A stretch of 64,000 nt of DNA. Origin: Diplolepis rosae (Eukaryota; Arthropoda; Insecta; Hymenoptera; Diplolepididae). The notes beneath the pieces were generated by a model. The model searched no databases. It saw nothing but the letters and a program-made list of their open reading frames with translations, and was not told where the DNA came from. This document shows, piece by piece, positions 8,393 to 19,900 of the stretch. Made by a program: the position numbers and the translations under genes. The DNA lies in assembly GCA_030998225.1 (NCBI GenBank), contig JAPYXD010000598.1, positions 291,604 through 355,603 on the forward strand. Reading direction: 5' to 3'. How positions within the stretch are numbered: position 1 is the stretch's first letter; each line of letters opens with the position of its first letter.

Positions 8393-9739
8393 TGTAACGT
8401 ACGAATAAAATATCGAGTAATTGGAACGCCACCTGTTAGGTATAAGTCGAATTTGTACTCGCGATTACCGAATCGATGTAAAACGAATCCTACCTTGCCC
8501 ACATACGCGGGCGAATTTAAATAAAAGAACTAGACTCGATTAATAAATGTTACGCAAAACTCTCGTCGAGGAAATGAACAATTAACTTTAGATTTAGAAA
8601 TAAGAATTCGTTCTCGTTTCCCAAGGAAATATTATCAGAGATTTAACAATATGTTTAAAAGAGTTCTCACGAAATCTGGAAAGTATAAACCTTTTTGACT
8701 TTTACGAGCCTTCTAACGAAACGACCCTTGAAAACTTATAAATTAAACTTAACAAAGCTCTTCCTCTCTTTTATGTTCGAGAAACCTAGGCTAGTTGCAG
8801 TAAATTAATTCCTTACAATTTCTGTAAAGTTATAAATTTCGAGAAGGGACAAAACTTTGGTCGGCCACTTAAATTCATATAAACAAACTGAAGGGTAAAA
8901 CCGGACCCTGGCTTTGAATTTCTGAGACTCACCAGGACTCCAGCGAGGATCGATTACATAGCAACATGTCTAGAGAAAGAGAGGAAGGTGATACAAAAAA
9001 TATGATTTATGCCGTTTCGCAAGGGCCGAACAGTCAAGCAGGCCACATGTTGAAACTTTCGAAACTCTAGGGGTAGAGATAGGTAACGAACCATATGCAT
9101 TCCCGAAAATTGCACGCGCTTTCCTCACGCCTCCACTGACTGCAATTGGCTAAAGGAAGGCGTGAGGGTGGGTTTTGGGACTCGAATGCATCTTGCAACT
9201 GGGAGCGTGCTGAATCCCTATCTCGGGAGAAAACAGATTAGATTCCAACTTCACTCGCTCAAGTCAAAAACTCGCTCTCTCTTTGCGAAACGAAAACGAG
9301 TTCCTCGTTTGGAAATTACGCAAGTGTACGCGTTCCGCCGAACTTAACGCTCGGACTGCTATTCGAGCGATCTTGTCGTGTTTAAATTTACGTTATAGTT
9401 TTACTCAAAGTGACTTTTATCATGTTTAAATTTATGTTATAGTTTTACTTGAAGTGACTTTTACCATGTTTAAATTTATGTGCCAGTTTATTGGAGTGAC
9501 CTCTATATTCGAATTCGTCTGTTGATGTTATTTGACTGGCCTTTTATCAAATTGAATTTGTTAATAAATACAATAAAACTTGTCGAACGACCTATTATTC
9601 TCTTAAAAGACCATCATTACTTTTGAATTTCCCGTCAATCCCATAACCTCCAGGTTTGCTGTTTTAACAGCGAAACGCAGCGACGATCCTACCATATTTT
9701 AATTTCTCAAAGGTTGTCATCCCTTCCTGGGATGTGACA
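8393..9739. mobile_element. Candidate solo LTR (1347 bp)
   Basis: The segment begins TGTAACG and ends GTGACA, a plausible TG...CA long terminal repeat with weakly inverted ends. It is flanked on both sides by gtga (8389-8392 and 9740-9743), a 4-bp duplication as made by Gypsy-type elements. It is richer in CpG than its surroundings, contains a 44-bp minisatellite at 9377-9505 and has AATAAA-type signals near 9560-9580 towards its 3' end. No internal retroelement genes are present. The ends were found by eye, and a chance match of short words is quite possible. A promoter region of the adjacent minus-strand gene is the main alternative. Confidence 0.35.
9377..9505 (+). repeat. 44-bp minisatellite, three copies
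   Basis: Copies start at 9377, 9421 and 9465 with the shared word tgtttaaattta, followed by gttatagttttact and gtgactttta. Copies 1 and 2 differ by a few bases. Copy 3 is shorter and more diverged. Confidence 0.8.
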
Positions 9740-9851
9740 GTGAAAAGTATGAACAGCTGAAAGTTTCCGATAATACGGTGACGTCACAGCGTTGTGTATA
9801 ATCGCTCTGAGTCGCATCTCAGTATAGAAGGCCAATTGAAAATTGAGTAAA

Positions 9852-10035
9852 ATGTCAAAAAAAAACGGCATATAAATGGTGTTTTGTCCATTGGTGTCAT
9901 AATTTGACAACCAAGACACCCGGTAAAATTTTATTTCGAGTTCCGGTAAATCCGATTATGCGAAATAAATGGTTTGAAAATGCACAACGTCGAGATAAGC
10001 CGGGAACTAGTAACATGTTTTGCTGGCATTTTTGA
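9852..10035 (+). pseudogene. THAP-type zinc-finger domain, frameshifted
   Basis: The segment encodes a THAP domain, the C2CH zinc finger that binds DNA in P-type transposases and derived host proteins. From about 9871 the frame reads KWCFVHWCHN (Cys pair), TPGKILFRVP, NKWFENAQRRD (invariant Trp and the RRD turn) and FCWHF, where the final Cys and His should lie. Two defects are visible. The ATG at 9852 is out of frame with the domain because the A run at 9857-9865 is one base short. The C-terminal pair is Cys-x-His, not Cys-x2-His, and is followed at once by TGA. It lies on the same strand as the transposase at 2885-5302 but 4.5 kb downstream, so it cannot be that gene's N-terminus in its present order. 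It is a fragment of another element or of a THAP gene. Confidence 0.7.
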
Positions 10036-10409
10036 TGTATTATAAGTATTGTTATTTCTTGTTCATGATTATCTGTTCATGTTATCTGTGAATAAACTAT
10101 AATTGAAAAAATATATATATTTATTTATATTTATATTCATAGCGCTCAAAACAAATTCTAACCTCAATTTGTCAAATGTTAAACATTGAACTTGCTTGTA
10201 TCTTGACATGTTCCTGCACATGTCCTTTGTTATATTGACCCACAGTGATATATCTGTGATATTTAATTTGGCATGGGGTCAGTTATTACTTTTCTTGGAT
10301 TCATTTCATAAAAAATTTTCAAGTTCTGGCTTCGAAACAAATTTTACAATAATAAATTAATATTTATATTAATAATAAACAGGACTTATATCGACCCTTA
10401 GTATTAAAA
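10036..10409. other. AT-rich interval without a gene
   Basis: This follows the THAP fragment. It contains an AATAAA near 10092, then a TA-rich stretch. No coding or RNA gene was seen. Confidence 0.5.
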
Positions 10410-10651
10410 TTTGAATATTTTTGGTGTACTTAGTTGGCCTTAGGGTCCAGAAAAAATGTAAACTCAAAGTTTCATATTTTCAAACGTTTCGACTCAGGTA
10501 ATTTATAACTTTTCCTCCTTTGTATTTTTTATAGAAATAAATCTCACTGATGAGGACTCCAACCTGAGTCGAAACGTTTGAAAATATGAAACTTTGAGAT
10601 TACATTTTTTCTGGACCCTAAGGCCAACTAAGTACACCAAAAATATTCAAA
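10410..10651. repeat. 89-bp inverted repeat around a PLE tail
   Basis: Arms 10410-10498 and 10563-10651 are reverse complements with a single mismatch, separated by 64 bp. The right arm plus spacer equals the Penelope-like tail seen at 2274-2400. The left arm is the same tail, from stem II onwards, in opposite orientation. The near-identity of the arms points to a recent template switch or fold-back during element copying. Confidence 0.9.
10540..10601 (+). ncRNA. Hammerhead-ribozyme-like motif in PLE tail (copy 2)
   Basis: Stem I is complete: AATCTCA (10540-10546) pairs with TGAGATT (10595-10601), 7 bp. The core CTGATGA is at 10547-10553, stem II pairs GACTC (10555-10559) with GAGTC (10566-10570), and GAA follows at 10571-10573. 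Stem III can form from A10574-T10593 and GTTT/AAAC (10576-10579 with 10589-10592) with one bulged C. The predicted cleavage follows T10594, just before stem I. Known PLE hammerheads are type I with a short stem III, as here. The extra G between core and stem II and the bulge in stem III make activity uncertain. The adjacent antisense arm at 10410-10498 could pair with half of it. Confidence 0.65.
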
Positions 10652-10674
10652 TATTTATATTATACACTTTACCA

Positions 10675-10709
10675 ATGTACTAACAGTTTTGAAAGTTCAA
10701 TGAAGGATG
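10675..10709. mobile_element. Remnant terminus of the 214-bp MITE family
   Basis: The 35 bases starting atgtactaacag match the terminal repeat at 3377-3411 with only about four or five differences, including loss of the inner palindrome's exact symmetry. No second terminus or matching interior is found downstream before the satellite begins. It is an old, truncated copy next to the array border. Confidence 0.65.
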
Positions 10710-10769
10710 AAAAAAAAATTTTTAAAATAACGAATTTTTTTTTATGCCTACTCCTAGGACGCTCTAACA

Positions 10770-10858
10770 ACATGATCTGTAATAAAATATATGAGACTTT
10801 CGTATTTACGGGGTAAAAAACTACCCTTATTCATAATGAACGACACAAAAACAGCATT
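10770..10858 (+). repeat. Decayed edge monomer of the satellite
   Basis: The sequence before the first clear monomer still aligns with a monomer's second half. It has a ggg-taa...ctaccctta stretch in the place of gggtggtaa...ccacccct, then cataatgaa and a tatcacttttaacgc end in the place of the usual tatcacctttaacgc. Further left (10713-10769) no similarity is evident. Progressive decay at the edge is typical for large tandem arrays. Confidence 0.6.
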
Positions 10859-10959
10859 ATCACTTTTAACGCAACCTTTTTTTCACAAAAAAAGTGTTTT
10901 AACCACAAGCATTCATCGTCCCCGAAATATTAAGGGTGGTAAGAACTCTCGGAAATAAT

Positions 10960-13900
10960 GAAAAAATCACCCCTATTAATAAAAAATCATAACTTTCTCG
11001 AATATCACCTTTGACGCAACCTTTTTCTATCGCAAAAAGTGTCTGAAGCATAAGCATTTATTACCTTTGAAATATTAAGGGTGGTAAGAACTCTCGGAAA
11101 TAATGAAAAAACCACCCCTATTAATAAAGGAATCCAAACTTTCTCGAATTTCACCTTTAACGCAACCTTTTTTTATCAAAGACAGTGTCTTGAGCATTAG
11201 AATTTATTACGCCCGAAATATTAAGGGTGGTAAGGACTCTCCGAAATAATAAAAAAAATCATCCCTATTAATAAAAAATCCAAACTTTATCGAATTTCAC
11301 CTTTAACGCTACATTTTTTTATCGCAAAAAGTGTCTGAAGCATAAGCATTTAATACCCCCGAAATATTAAGGCTGGTAAGAACTCTCGGAAATAATAAAA
11401 AAAACCATCCCTATTAATAAAAAATCCAAACTTTCTCGAATATCACCTTTAACGCAACCTTTTTTTATCGAAAAAAGTGTCTGGAACATAAGCATTCATC
11501 GTCTCTGGAATATAAAGGGTGGTAAGAACTTTCGGAAATAATAAAAAAACCACCCCTATTAATAAAAAAATCCAAACTTTCTCGAATTTCACCTTTGACG
11601 CAACCTTTTTTTATCGCAAAAAGTGTCTGAAGCATAAGCATTTATTACCCCCGAAATATTAAGGGTGGTAAGAACTTTCAGAAATAATAAAAAAACCACC
11701 CCAATTAATAAAAAAATCCAAACTTTCTCGAATTTCACCTTTAACGCAACCTTTTTTTATCGCAAAAAGTGTCTGAAGCATAAGCATTTATTACCCCCGA
11801 AATATTAAGGGTGGTAAGAACTCTCGGAAATAATAAAAAAAACCATCCCTATTAATAAAAAATCCAAACTTTCTCGAATATCACCTTTAACGCAACCTTT
11901 TTTTATCGAAAAAAGTGTCTGGAACATAAGCATTCATCGTCTCTGGAATATAAAGGGTGGTAAGAACTTTCGGAAATAATAAAAAAAACACCCCTATTAA
12001 TAAAAAAATCCAAACTTTCTCGAATTTCACCTTTGACGCAACCTTTTTTTATCGCAAAAAGTGTCTGAAGCATAAGCATTTATTACCCCCGAAATATTAA
12101 GGGTGGTAAGAACTCTCGGAAATAATGAAAAAACCACCCCTATTAATAAAGGAATCCAAACTTTCTCGAATTTCACCTTTAACGCAACCTTTTTTTATTG
12201 AAAAAAGTGTCTGAAGCATAAGAATTTATTACCCCCCTAAATATTAAGGATGGTGAGAACTCTCGGAAATAATAAAAAAACCACCCCTATAAATAAAAAA
12301 ATCCAAACTTTCTCGAATTTCACCTTTAACGCAACCTTTTTTTATCGAAAAAAGTATCTTGAACATAAGCATTCATCGTCTCTGGAATATAAAGGGTGTT
12401 AAGAACTTTCGGAAATAATAAAAAAAACACCCCTATTAATAAAAAATCATAACTTTCTCGAATATCACCTTTAACGCAACCTTTTTTTATCGAAAAAAGT
12501 GTCTTGAACATAAGCATTCATCGTCTCTGGAATATAAAGGGTGTTAAGAACTTTCGGAAATAATGAAAAAACCACCCCTATTAATAAAGATATCCAAACT
12601 TTCTCGAATTTCACCTTTAACGCAACCTTTTTTTATTGAAAAAAGTGTCTGAAGCATAAGAATTTATTACCCCCCTAAATATTAAGGATGGTGAGAACTC
12701 TCGGAAATAATAAAAAAACCACCCCTATAAATAAAAAAATCAAAACTTTCTCGAATTTCACCTTTAACGCAACATTTTTTTATCGAGGAGAGTGTCTGAA
12801 GCATAAGCATTTATTACCCCCGAAATATTAAGGGTGGTAAGAACTCTCGGAAATAATGAAAAAACCACCCCTATTAATAAAAAAATCCAAACTTTCTCGA
12901 ATTTCACCTTTAACGCAACCTTTTTTTATCGCAAAAAGTGTCTGGAACATAAGCATTCATCGTCTCTGGAATATAAAGGGTGGTAAGAACTTTCGGAAAT
13001 AATAAAAAAAACACCCCTATTAATAAAAAAATCCAAACTTTCTCGAATTTCACCTTTGACGCAACCTTTTTTTATCGCAAAAAGTGTCTGAAGCATAAGC
13101 ATTTATTACCCCCGAAATATTAAGGGTGGTAAGAACTTTCAGAAATAATAAAAAAACCACCCCTATTAATAAAAAAATCCAAACTTTCTCGAATTTCACC
13201 TTTGACGCAACCTTTTTTTATCGCAAAAAGTGTCTGAAGCATAAGCATTTATTACCCCCGAAATATTAAGGGTGGTAAGAACTCTCGGAAATAATGAAAA
13301 AACCACCCCTATTAATAAAAAAATCCAAACTTTCTCGAATTTCACCTTTAACGCAACCTTTTTTTATTGAAAAAAGTGTCTGAAGCATAAGAATTTATTA
13401 CCCCCCTAAATATTAAGGATGGTGAGAACTCTCGGAAATAATAAAAAAATCACCCCTATTAATAAAAAATCATAACTTTCTCGAATATCACCTTTAACGC
13501 AACCCTTTTTTTGTCGCAAAAAGTGTCTGCAGCATAAGCATTTATTACCCCCGAAATATTAAGGATGGTGAGAACTCTCGGAAATAATGAAAAAATCACC
13601 CCTATTAATAAAAAATCATAACTTTCTCGAATATCACCTTTGACGCAACCTTTTTCTATCGCAAAAAGTGTCTGAAGCATAAGCATTTATTACCTTTGAA
13701 ATATTAAGGGTGGTAAGAACTCTCGGAAATAATGAAAAAACCACCCCTATTAATAAAGGAATCCAAACTTTCTCGAATTTCACCTTTAACGCAACCTTTT
13801 TTTATCAAAGACAGTGTCTTGAGCATTAGAATTTATTACGCCCGAAATATTAAGGGTGGTAAGGACTCTCCGAAATAATAAAAAAAATCATCCCTATTAA

Positions 13901-16900
13901 TAAAAAATCCAAACTTTATCGAATTTCACCTTTAACGCTACATTTTTTTATCGCAAAAAGTGTCTGAAGCATAAGCATTTAATACCCCCGAAATATTAAG
14001 GCTGGTAAGAACTCTCGGAAATAATAAAAAAACCACCCCTATTAATAAAAAATCATAACTTTCTCGAATATCACCTTTAACGCAACCTTTTTTTATCGAA
14101 AAAAGTGTCTGGAACATAAGCATTCATCGTCTCTGGAATATAAAGGGTGGTAAGAACTTTCGGAAATAATAAAAAAACCACCCCTATTAGTAAAAAAATC
14201 CAACCATTCTCGAATTTCACCTTTGACGCAACCTTTTTCTATCGCAAAAAGTGTCTGAAGCATAAGCATTTATTACCCCCGAAATATTAAGGGTGGTAAG
14301 AACTCTCGGAAATAATAAAAAAATCACCCCTATTAATAAAGGAATCCAAACTTTCTCGAATTTCACCTTTAACGCAACCTTTTTTATTTAAAAATGTGTC
14401 TGCAGCATAAGAATTTATTACCCCCCTAAATATTAAGGCTGGTAAGAACTCTCGGAAATAATAAAAAAACCACCCCTATTAATAAAAAATCCAAACTTTC
14501 TCGAATTTCACCTTTAACGCAACCTTTTTTTATCGAAAAAAGTATCTTGAACATAAGCATTCATCGTCTCTGGAATATAAAGGGTGTTAAGAACTTTCGG
14601 AAATAATAAAAAAACCACCCCAATTAATAAAAAATCTTAACTTTCTCGAATTTCACCTTTAACGCAACCTTTTTTTATCGAAAAAAGTGTCTTGAACATA
14701 AGCATTCATCGTCTCTGGAATATAAAGGGTGTTAAGAACTCTCGGAAATAATAAAAAAAATCACCCCTATTAATAAAAAATCCAAACTTTCTCGAATTTC
14801 ACCTTTAACGCAACCTTTATTTATCAAAGACAGTGTCTTGAGCATAAGAATTTATTGCCCCCCTAAATATTAAGGATGGTGAGAACTCTCGGAAATAATA
14901 AAAAAACCACCCCTACAAATGAAAAAATCCAAACTTTCTCGAATTTCACCTTTAACGCAACCTTTTTTTATCGAAAAAAGTGTCTGCAGCATAAGCATTT
15001 ATTACCCCCGAAATATTAAGGATGGTGAGAACTCTCGGAAATAATAAAAAAAATCACCCCTATTAATAAAAAATCCAAACTTTCTCGAATATCACCTTTA
15101 ACGCAACCTTTTTTTATCGAAAAAAGTGTCTTGAACATAAGCATTCATCGTCTCTGGAATATAAAGGGTGTTAAGAACTTTCGGAAATAATAAAAAAACC
15201 ACCCCTATTAATAAAAAAATCCAACCATTCTCGAATTTCACCTTTGACGCAACCTTTTTCTATCGCAAAAAGTGTCTGAAGCATAAGCATTTATTACCCC
15301 CGAAATATTAAGGGTGGTAAGAACTCTTCGAAATAATAAAAAAACCACCCCTATTAATAAAAAAATCCAAACTTTCTCGAATTTCACCTTTGACGCAACC
15401 TTTTTTTATCGCAAAAAGTGTCTGAAGCATAAGCATTTATTACCCCCGAAATATTAAGGGTGGTAAGAACTCTCGGAAATAATGAAAAAACCACCCCTAT
15501 TAATAAAGGAATCCAAACTTTCTCGAATTTCACCTTTAACGCAACCTTTTTTATTGAAAAAAGTGTCTGCAGCATAAGCATTTATTACACCCCTAAATAT
15601 TAAGGATGGTGAGAACTCTCGGAAATAATAAAAAAATCACCCCTATTAATAAAAAATCATAACTTTCTCGAATATCACCTTTAACGCAACCCTTTTTTTG
15701 TCGAAAAAAGACTCTGAAGCATAAGCATTTATTACCCCCGAAATATTAAGGGTGGGAAGAACTCTCGGAAATAATGAAAAAATCACCCCTATTAATAAAA
15801 AATCATAACTTTCTCGAATATCACCTTTGACGCAACCTTTTTCTATCGCAAAAAGTGTCTGAAGCATAAGCATTTATTACCTTTGAAATATTAAGGGTGG
15901 TAAGAACTCTCGGAAATAATGAAAAAACCACCCCTATTAATAAAGGAATCCAAACTTTCTCGAATTTCACCTTTAACGCAACCTTTTTTTATCAAAGACA
16001 GTGTCTTGAGCATTAGAATTTATTACGCCCGAAATATTAAGGGTGGTAAGGACTCTCCGAAATAATAAAAAAAATCATCCCTATTAATAAAAAATCCAAA
16101 CTTTATCGAATTTCACCTTTAACGCTACATTTTTTTATCGCAAAAAGTGTCTGAAGCATAAGCATTTAATACCCCCGAAATATTAAGGCTGGTAAGAACT
16201 CTCGGAAATAATAAAAAAACCACCCCTATTAATAAAAAATCCAAACTTTCTCGAATATCACCTTTAACGCAACCTTTTTTTATCGAAAAAAGTGTCTGAA
16301 GCATAAGCATTTATTACCCCCGAAATATTAAGGGTGGTAAGAACTTTCAGAAATAATAAAAAAACCACCCCAATTAATAAAAAAATCCAAACTTTCTCGA
16401 ATTTCACCTTTAACGCAACCTTTTTTTATCGCAAAAAGTGTCTGGAACATAAGCATTCATCGTCTCTGGAATATAAAGGGTGGTAAGAACTTTCGGAAAT
16501 AATAAAAAAAACACCCCTATAAATAAAAAAATCAAAACTTTCTCGAATTTCACCTTTGACGCAACCTTTTTTCATCGCAAAAAGTGTCTGAAGCATAAGC
16601 ATTTATTACCCCCGAAATATTAAGGGTGGTAAGAACTCTCGGAAATAATGAAAAAACCACCCCTATTAATAAAGGAATCCAAACTTTCTCGAATTTCACC
16701 TTTAACGCAACCTTTTTTTATTGAAAAAAGTGTCTGAAGCATAAGAATTTATTACCCCCCTAAATATTAAGGATGGTGAGAACTCTCGGAAATAATAAAA
16801 AAACCACCCCTATAAATAAAAAAATCCAAACTTTCTCGAATTTCACCTTTAACGCAACCTTTTTTTATCGAAAAAAGTATCTTGAACATAAGCATTCATC

Positions 16901-19900
16901 GTCTCTGGAATATAAAGGGTGTTAAGAACTTTCGGAAATAAAAAAAAATCACCCCTATTAATAAAAAATCATAACTTTCTCGAATATCACCTTTAACGCA
17001 ACCTTTTTTTATTGAAAAAAGTGTCTTGAACATAAGCATTCATCGTCTCTGGAATATAAAGGGTGTTAAGAACTTTCGGAAATAATGAAAAAACCACCCC
17101 TATTAATAAAGATATCCAAACTTTCTCGAATTTCACCTTTAACGCAACCTTTTTTTATTGAAAAAAGTGTATGAAGCATAAGAATTTATTACCCCCCGAA
17201 ATATTAAGGATGGTGAGAACTCTCGGAAATAATAAAAAAACCACCCCTATTAATAAAAAAATCCAAATTTTATCGAATTTCACCTTTAACGCAACATTTT
17301 TTTATCGAGGAGAGTGTCACAAGCATAAGCATTTATTACCCCCGAAATATTAAGGGTGGTAAGAACTTTCAGAAATAATAAAAAAACCACCCCAATTAAT
17401 AAAAAAATCCAAACTTTCTCGAATTTCACCTTTAACGCAACCTTTTTTTATCGCAAAAAGTGTCTGGAACATAAGCATTCATCGTCTCTGGAATATAAAG
17501 GGTGGTAAGAACTTTCGGAAATAATAAAAAAAACACCCCTATTAATAAAAAAATCCAAACTTTCTCGAATTTCACCTTTGACGCAACCTTTTTTTATCGC
17601 AAAAAGTGTCTGAAGCATAAGCATTTATTACCCCCGAAATATTAAGGGTGGTAAGAACTTTCAGAAATAATAAAAAAACCACCCCAATTAATAAAAAAAT
17701 CCAAACTTTCTCGAATTTCACCTTTGACGCAACCTTTTTTTATCGCAAAAAGTGTCTGAAGCATAAGCATTTATTACCCCCGAAATATTAAGGGTGGTAA
17801 GAACTCTCGGAAATAATGAAAAAACCACCCCTATTAATAAAAAAATCCAAACTTTCTCGAATTTCACCTTTAACGCAACCTTTTTTTATTGAAAAAAGTG
17901 TCTGAAGCATAAGAATTTATTACCCCCCTAAATATTAAGGATGGTGAGAACTCTCGGAAATAATAAAAAAACCACCCCTATTAATAAAAAATCATAACTT
18001 TCTCGAATATCACCTTTAACGCAACCTTTTTTTATCGAAAAAAGTGTCTGCAGCATAAGCATTTATTACCCCCGAAATATTAAGGATGGTGAGAACTCTC
18101 GGAAATAATGAAAAAATCACCCCTATTAATAAAAAATCATAACTTTCTCGAATATCACCTTTGACGCAACCTTTTTCTATCGCAAAAAGTGTCTGAAGCA
18201 TAAGCATTTATTACCTTTGAAATATTAAGGGTGGTAAGAACTCTCGGAAATAATGAAAAAACCACCCCTATTAATAAAGGAATCCAAACTTTCTCGAATT
18301 TCACCTTTAACGCAACCTTTTTTTATCAAAGACAGTGTCTTGAGCATTAGAATTTATTACGCCCGAAATATTAAGGGTGGTAAGGACTCTCCGAAATAAT
18401 AAAAAAAATCATCCCTATTAATAAAAAATCCAAACTTTATCGAATTTCACCTTTAACGCTACATTTTTTTATCGCAAAAAGTGTCTGAAGCATAAGCATT
18501 TAATACCCCCGAAATATTAAGGCTGGTAAGAACTCTCGGAAATAATAAAAAAACCACCCCTATTAATAAAAAATCCAAACTTTCTCGAATATCACCTTTA
18601 ACGCAACCTTTTTTTATCGAAAAAAGTGTCTGGAACATAAGCATTCATCGTCTCTGGAATATAAAGGGTGGTAAGAACTTTCGGAAATAATAAAAAAACC
18701 ACCCCTATTAATAAAAAAATCCAAACTTTCTCGAATTTCACCTTTGACGCAACCTTTTTTTATCGCAAAAAGTGTCTGAAGCATAAGCATTTATTACCCC
18801 CGAAATATTAAGGGTGGTAAGAACTCTCGGAAATAATGAAAAAACCACCCCTATTAATAAAGGAATCCAAACTTTCTCGAATTTCACCTTTAACGCAACC
18901 TTTTTTTATTGAAAAAAGTGTCTGAAGCATAAGAATTTATTACCCCCCTAAATATTAAGGATGGTGAGAACTCTCGGAAATAATAAAAAAACCACCCCTA
19001 TTAATAAAAAATCCAAACTTTCTCGAATTTCACCTTTAACGCAACCTTTTTTTATCGAAAAAAGTATCTTGAACATAAGCATTCATCGTCTCTGGAATAT
19101 AAAGGGTGTTAAGAACTTTCGGAAATAATAAAAAAACCACCCCAATTAATAAAAAATCCAAACTTTCTCGAATATCACCTTTAACGCAACCTTTTTTTAT
19201 CGAAAAAAGTGTCTTGAACATAAGCATTCATCGTCTCTGGAATATAAAGGGTGTTAAGAACTCTCGGAAATAATAAAAAAAATCACCCCTATTAATAAAA
19301 AATCCAAACTTTCTCGAATTTCACCTTTAACGCAACCTTTATTTATCAAAGACAGTGTCTTGAGCATAAGAATTTATTACCCCCCTAAATATTAAGGATG
19401 GTGAGAACTCTCGGAAATAATAAAAAAACCACCCCTACAAATGAAAAAATCCAAACTTTCTCGAATTTCACCTTTAACGCAACCTTTTTTTATCGAAAAA
19501 AGTGTCTGCAGCATAAGCATTTATTACCCCCGAAATATTAAGGATGGTGAGAACTCTGGGAAATAATGAAAAAATCACCCCTATTAATAAAGAAATCCAA
19601 ACTTTCTCGAATTTCACCTTTAACGCAACCTTTTTTTATCGAAAAAGTGTCTTGAACATAAGCATTCATCGTCTCTGGAATATAAAGGGTGGTAAGAACT
19701 TTCGGAAATAATAAAAAAACCACCCCTATTAATAAAAAAATCCAAACATTCTCGAATTTCACCTTTGACGCAACCTTTTTCTATCGCAAAAAGTGTCTGA
19801 AGCATAAGCATTTATTACCCCCGAAATATTAAGGGTGGTAAGAACTCTTCGAAATAATAAAAAAACCACCCCTATTAATAAAAAAATCCAAACTTTCTCG

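Noticed and set aside
8880..8960. Possible 5' exon with a GTGAGT donor on the minus strand (near 8930)
   Set aside because: A single donor-like word with no open frame of useful length or matching acceptor; not enough to call.
9162..9347. 61-residue plus-strand frame in a CpG-richer region
   Set aside because: Low-complexity basic content, no motif, located inside the putative LTR; more likely non-coding.
9707..9919. 70-residue minus-strand frame
   Set aside because: It is antisense to the start of the THAP fragment and crosses the candidate LTR border, so it is a shadow.
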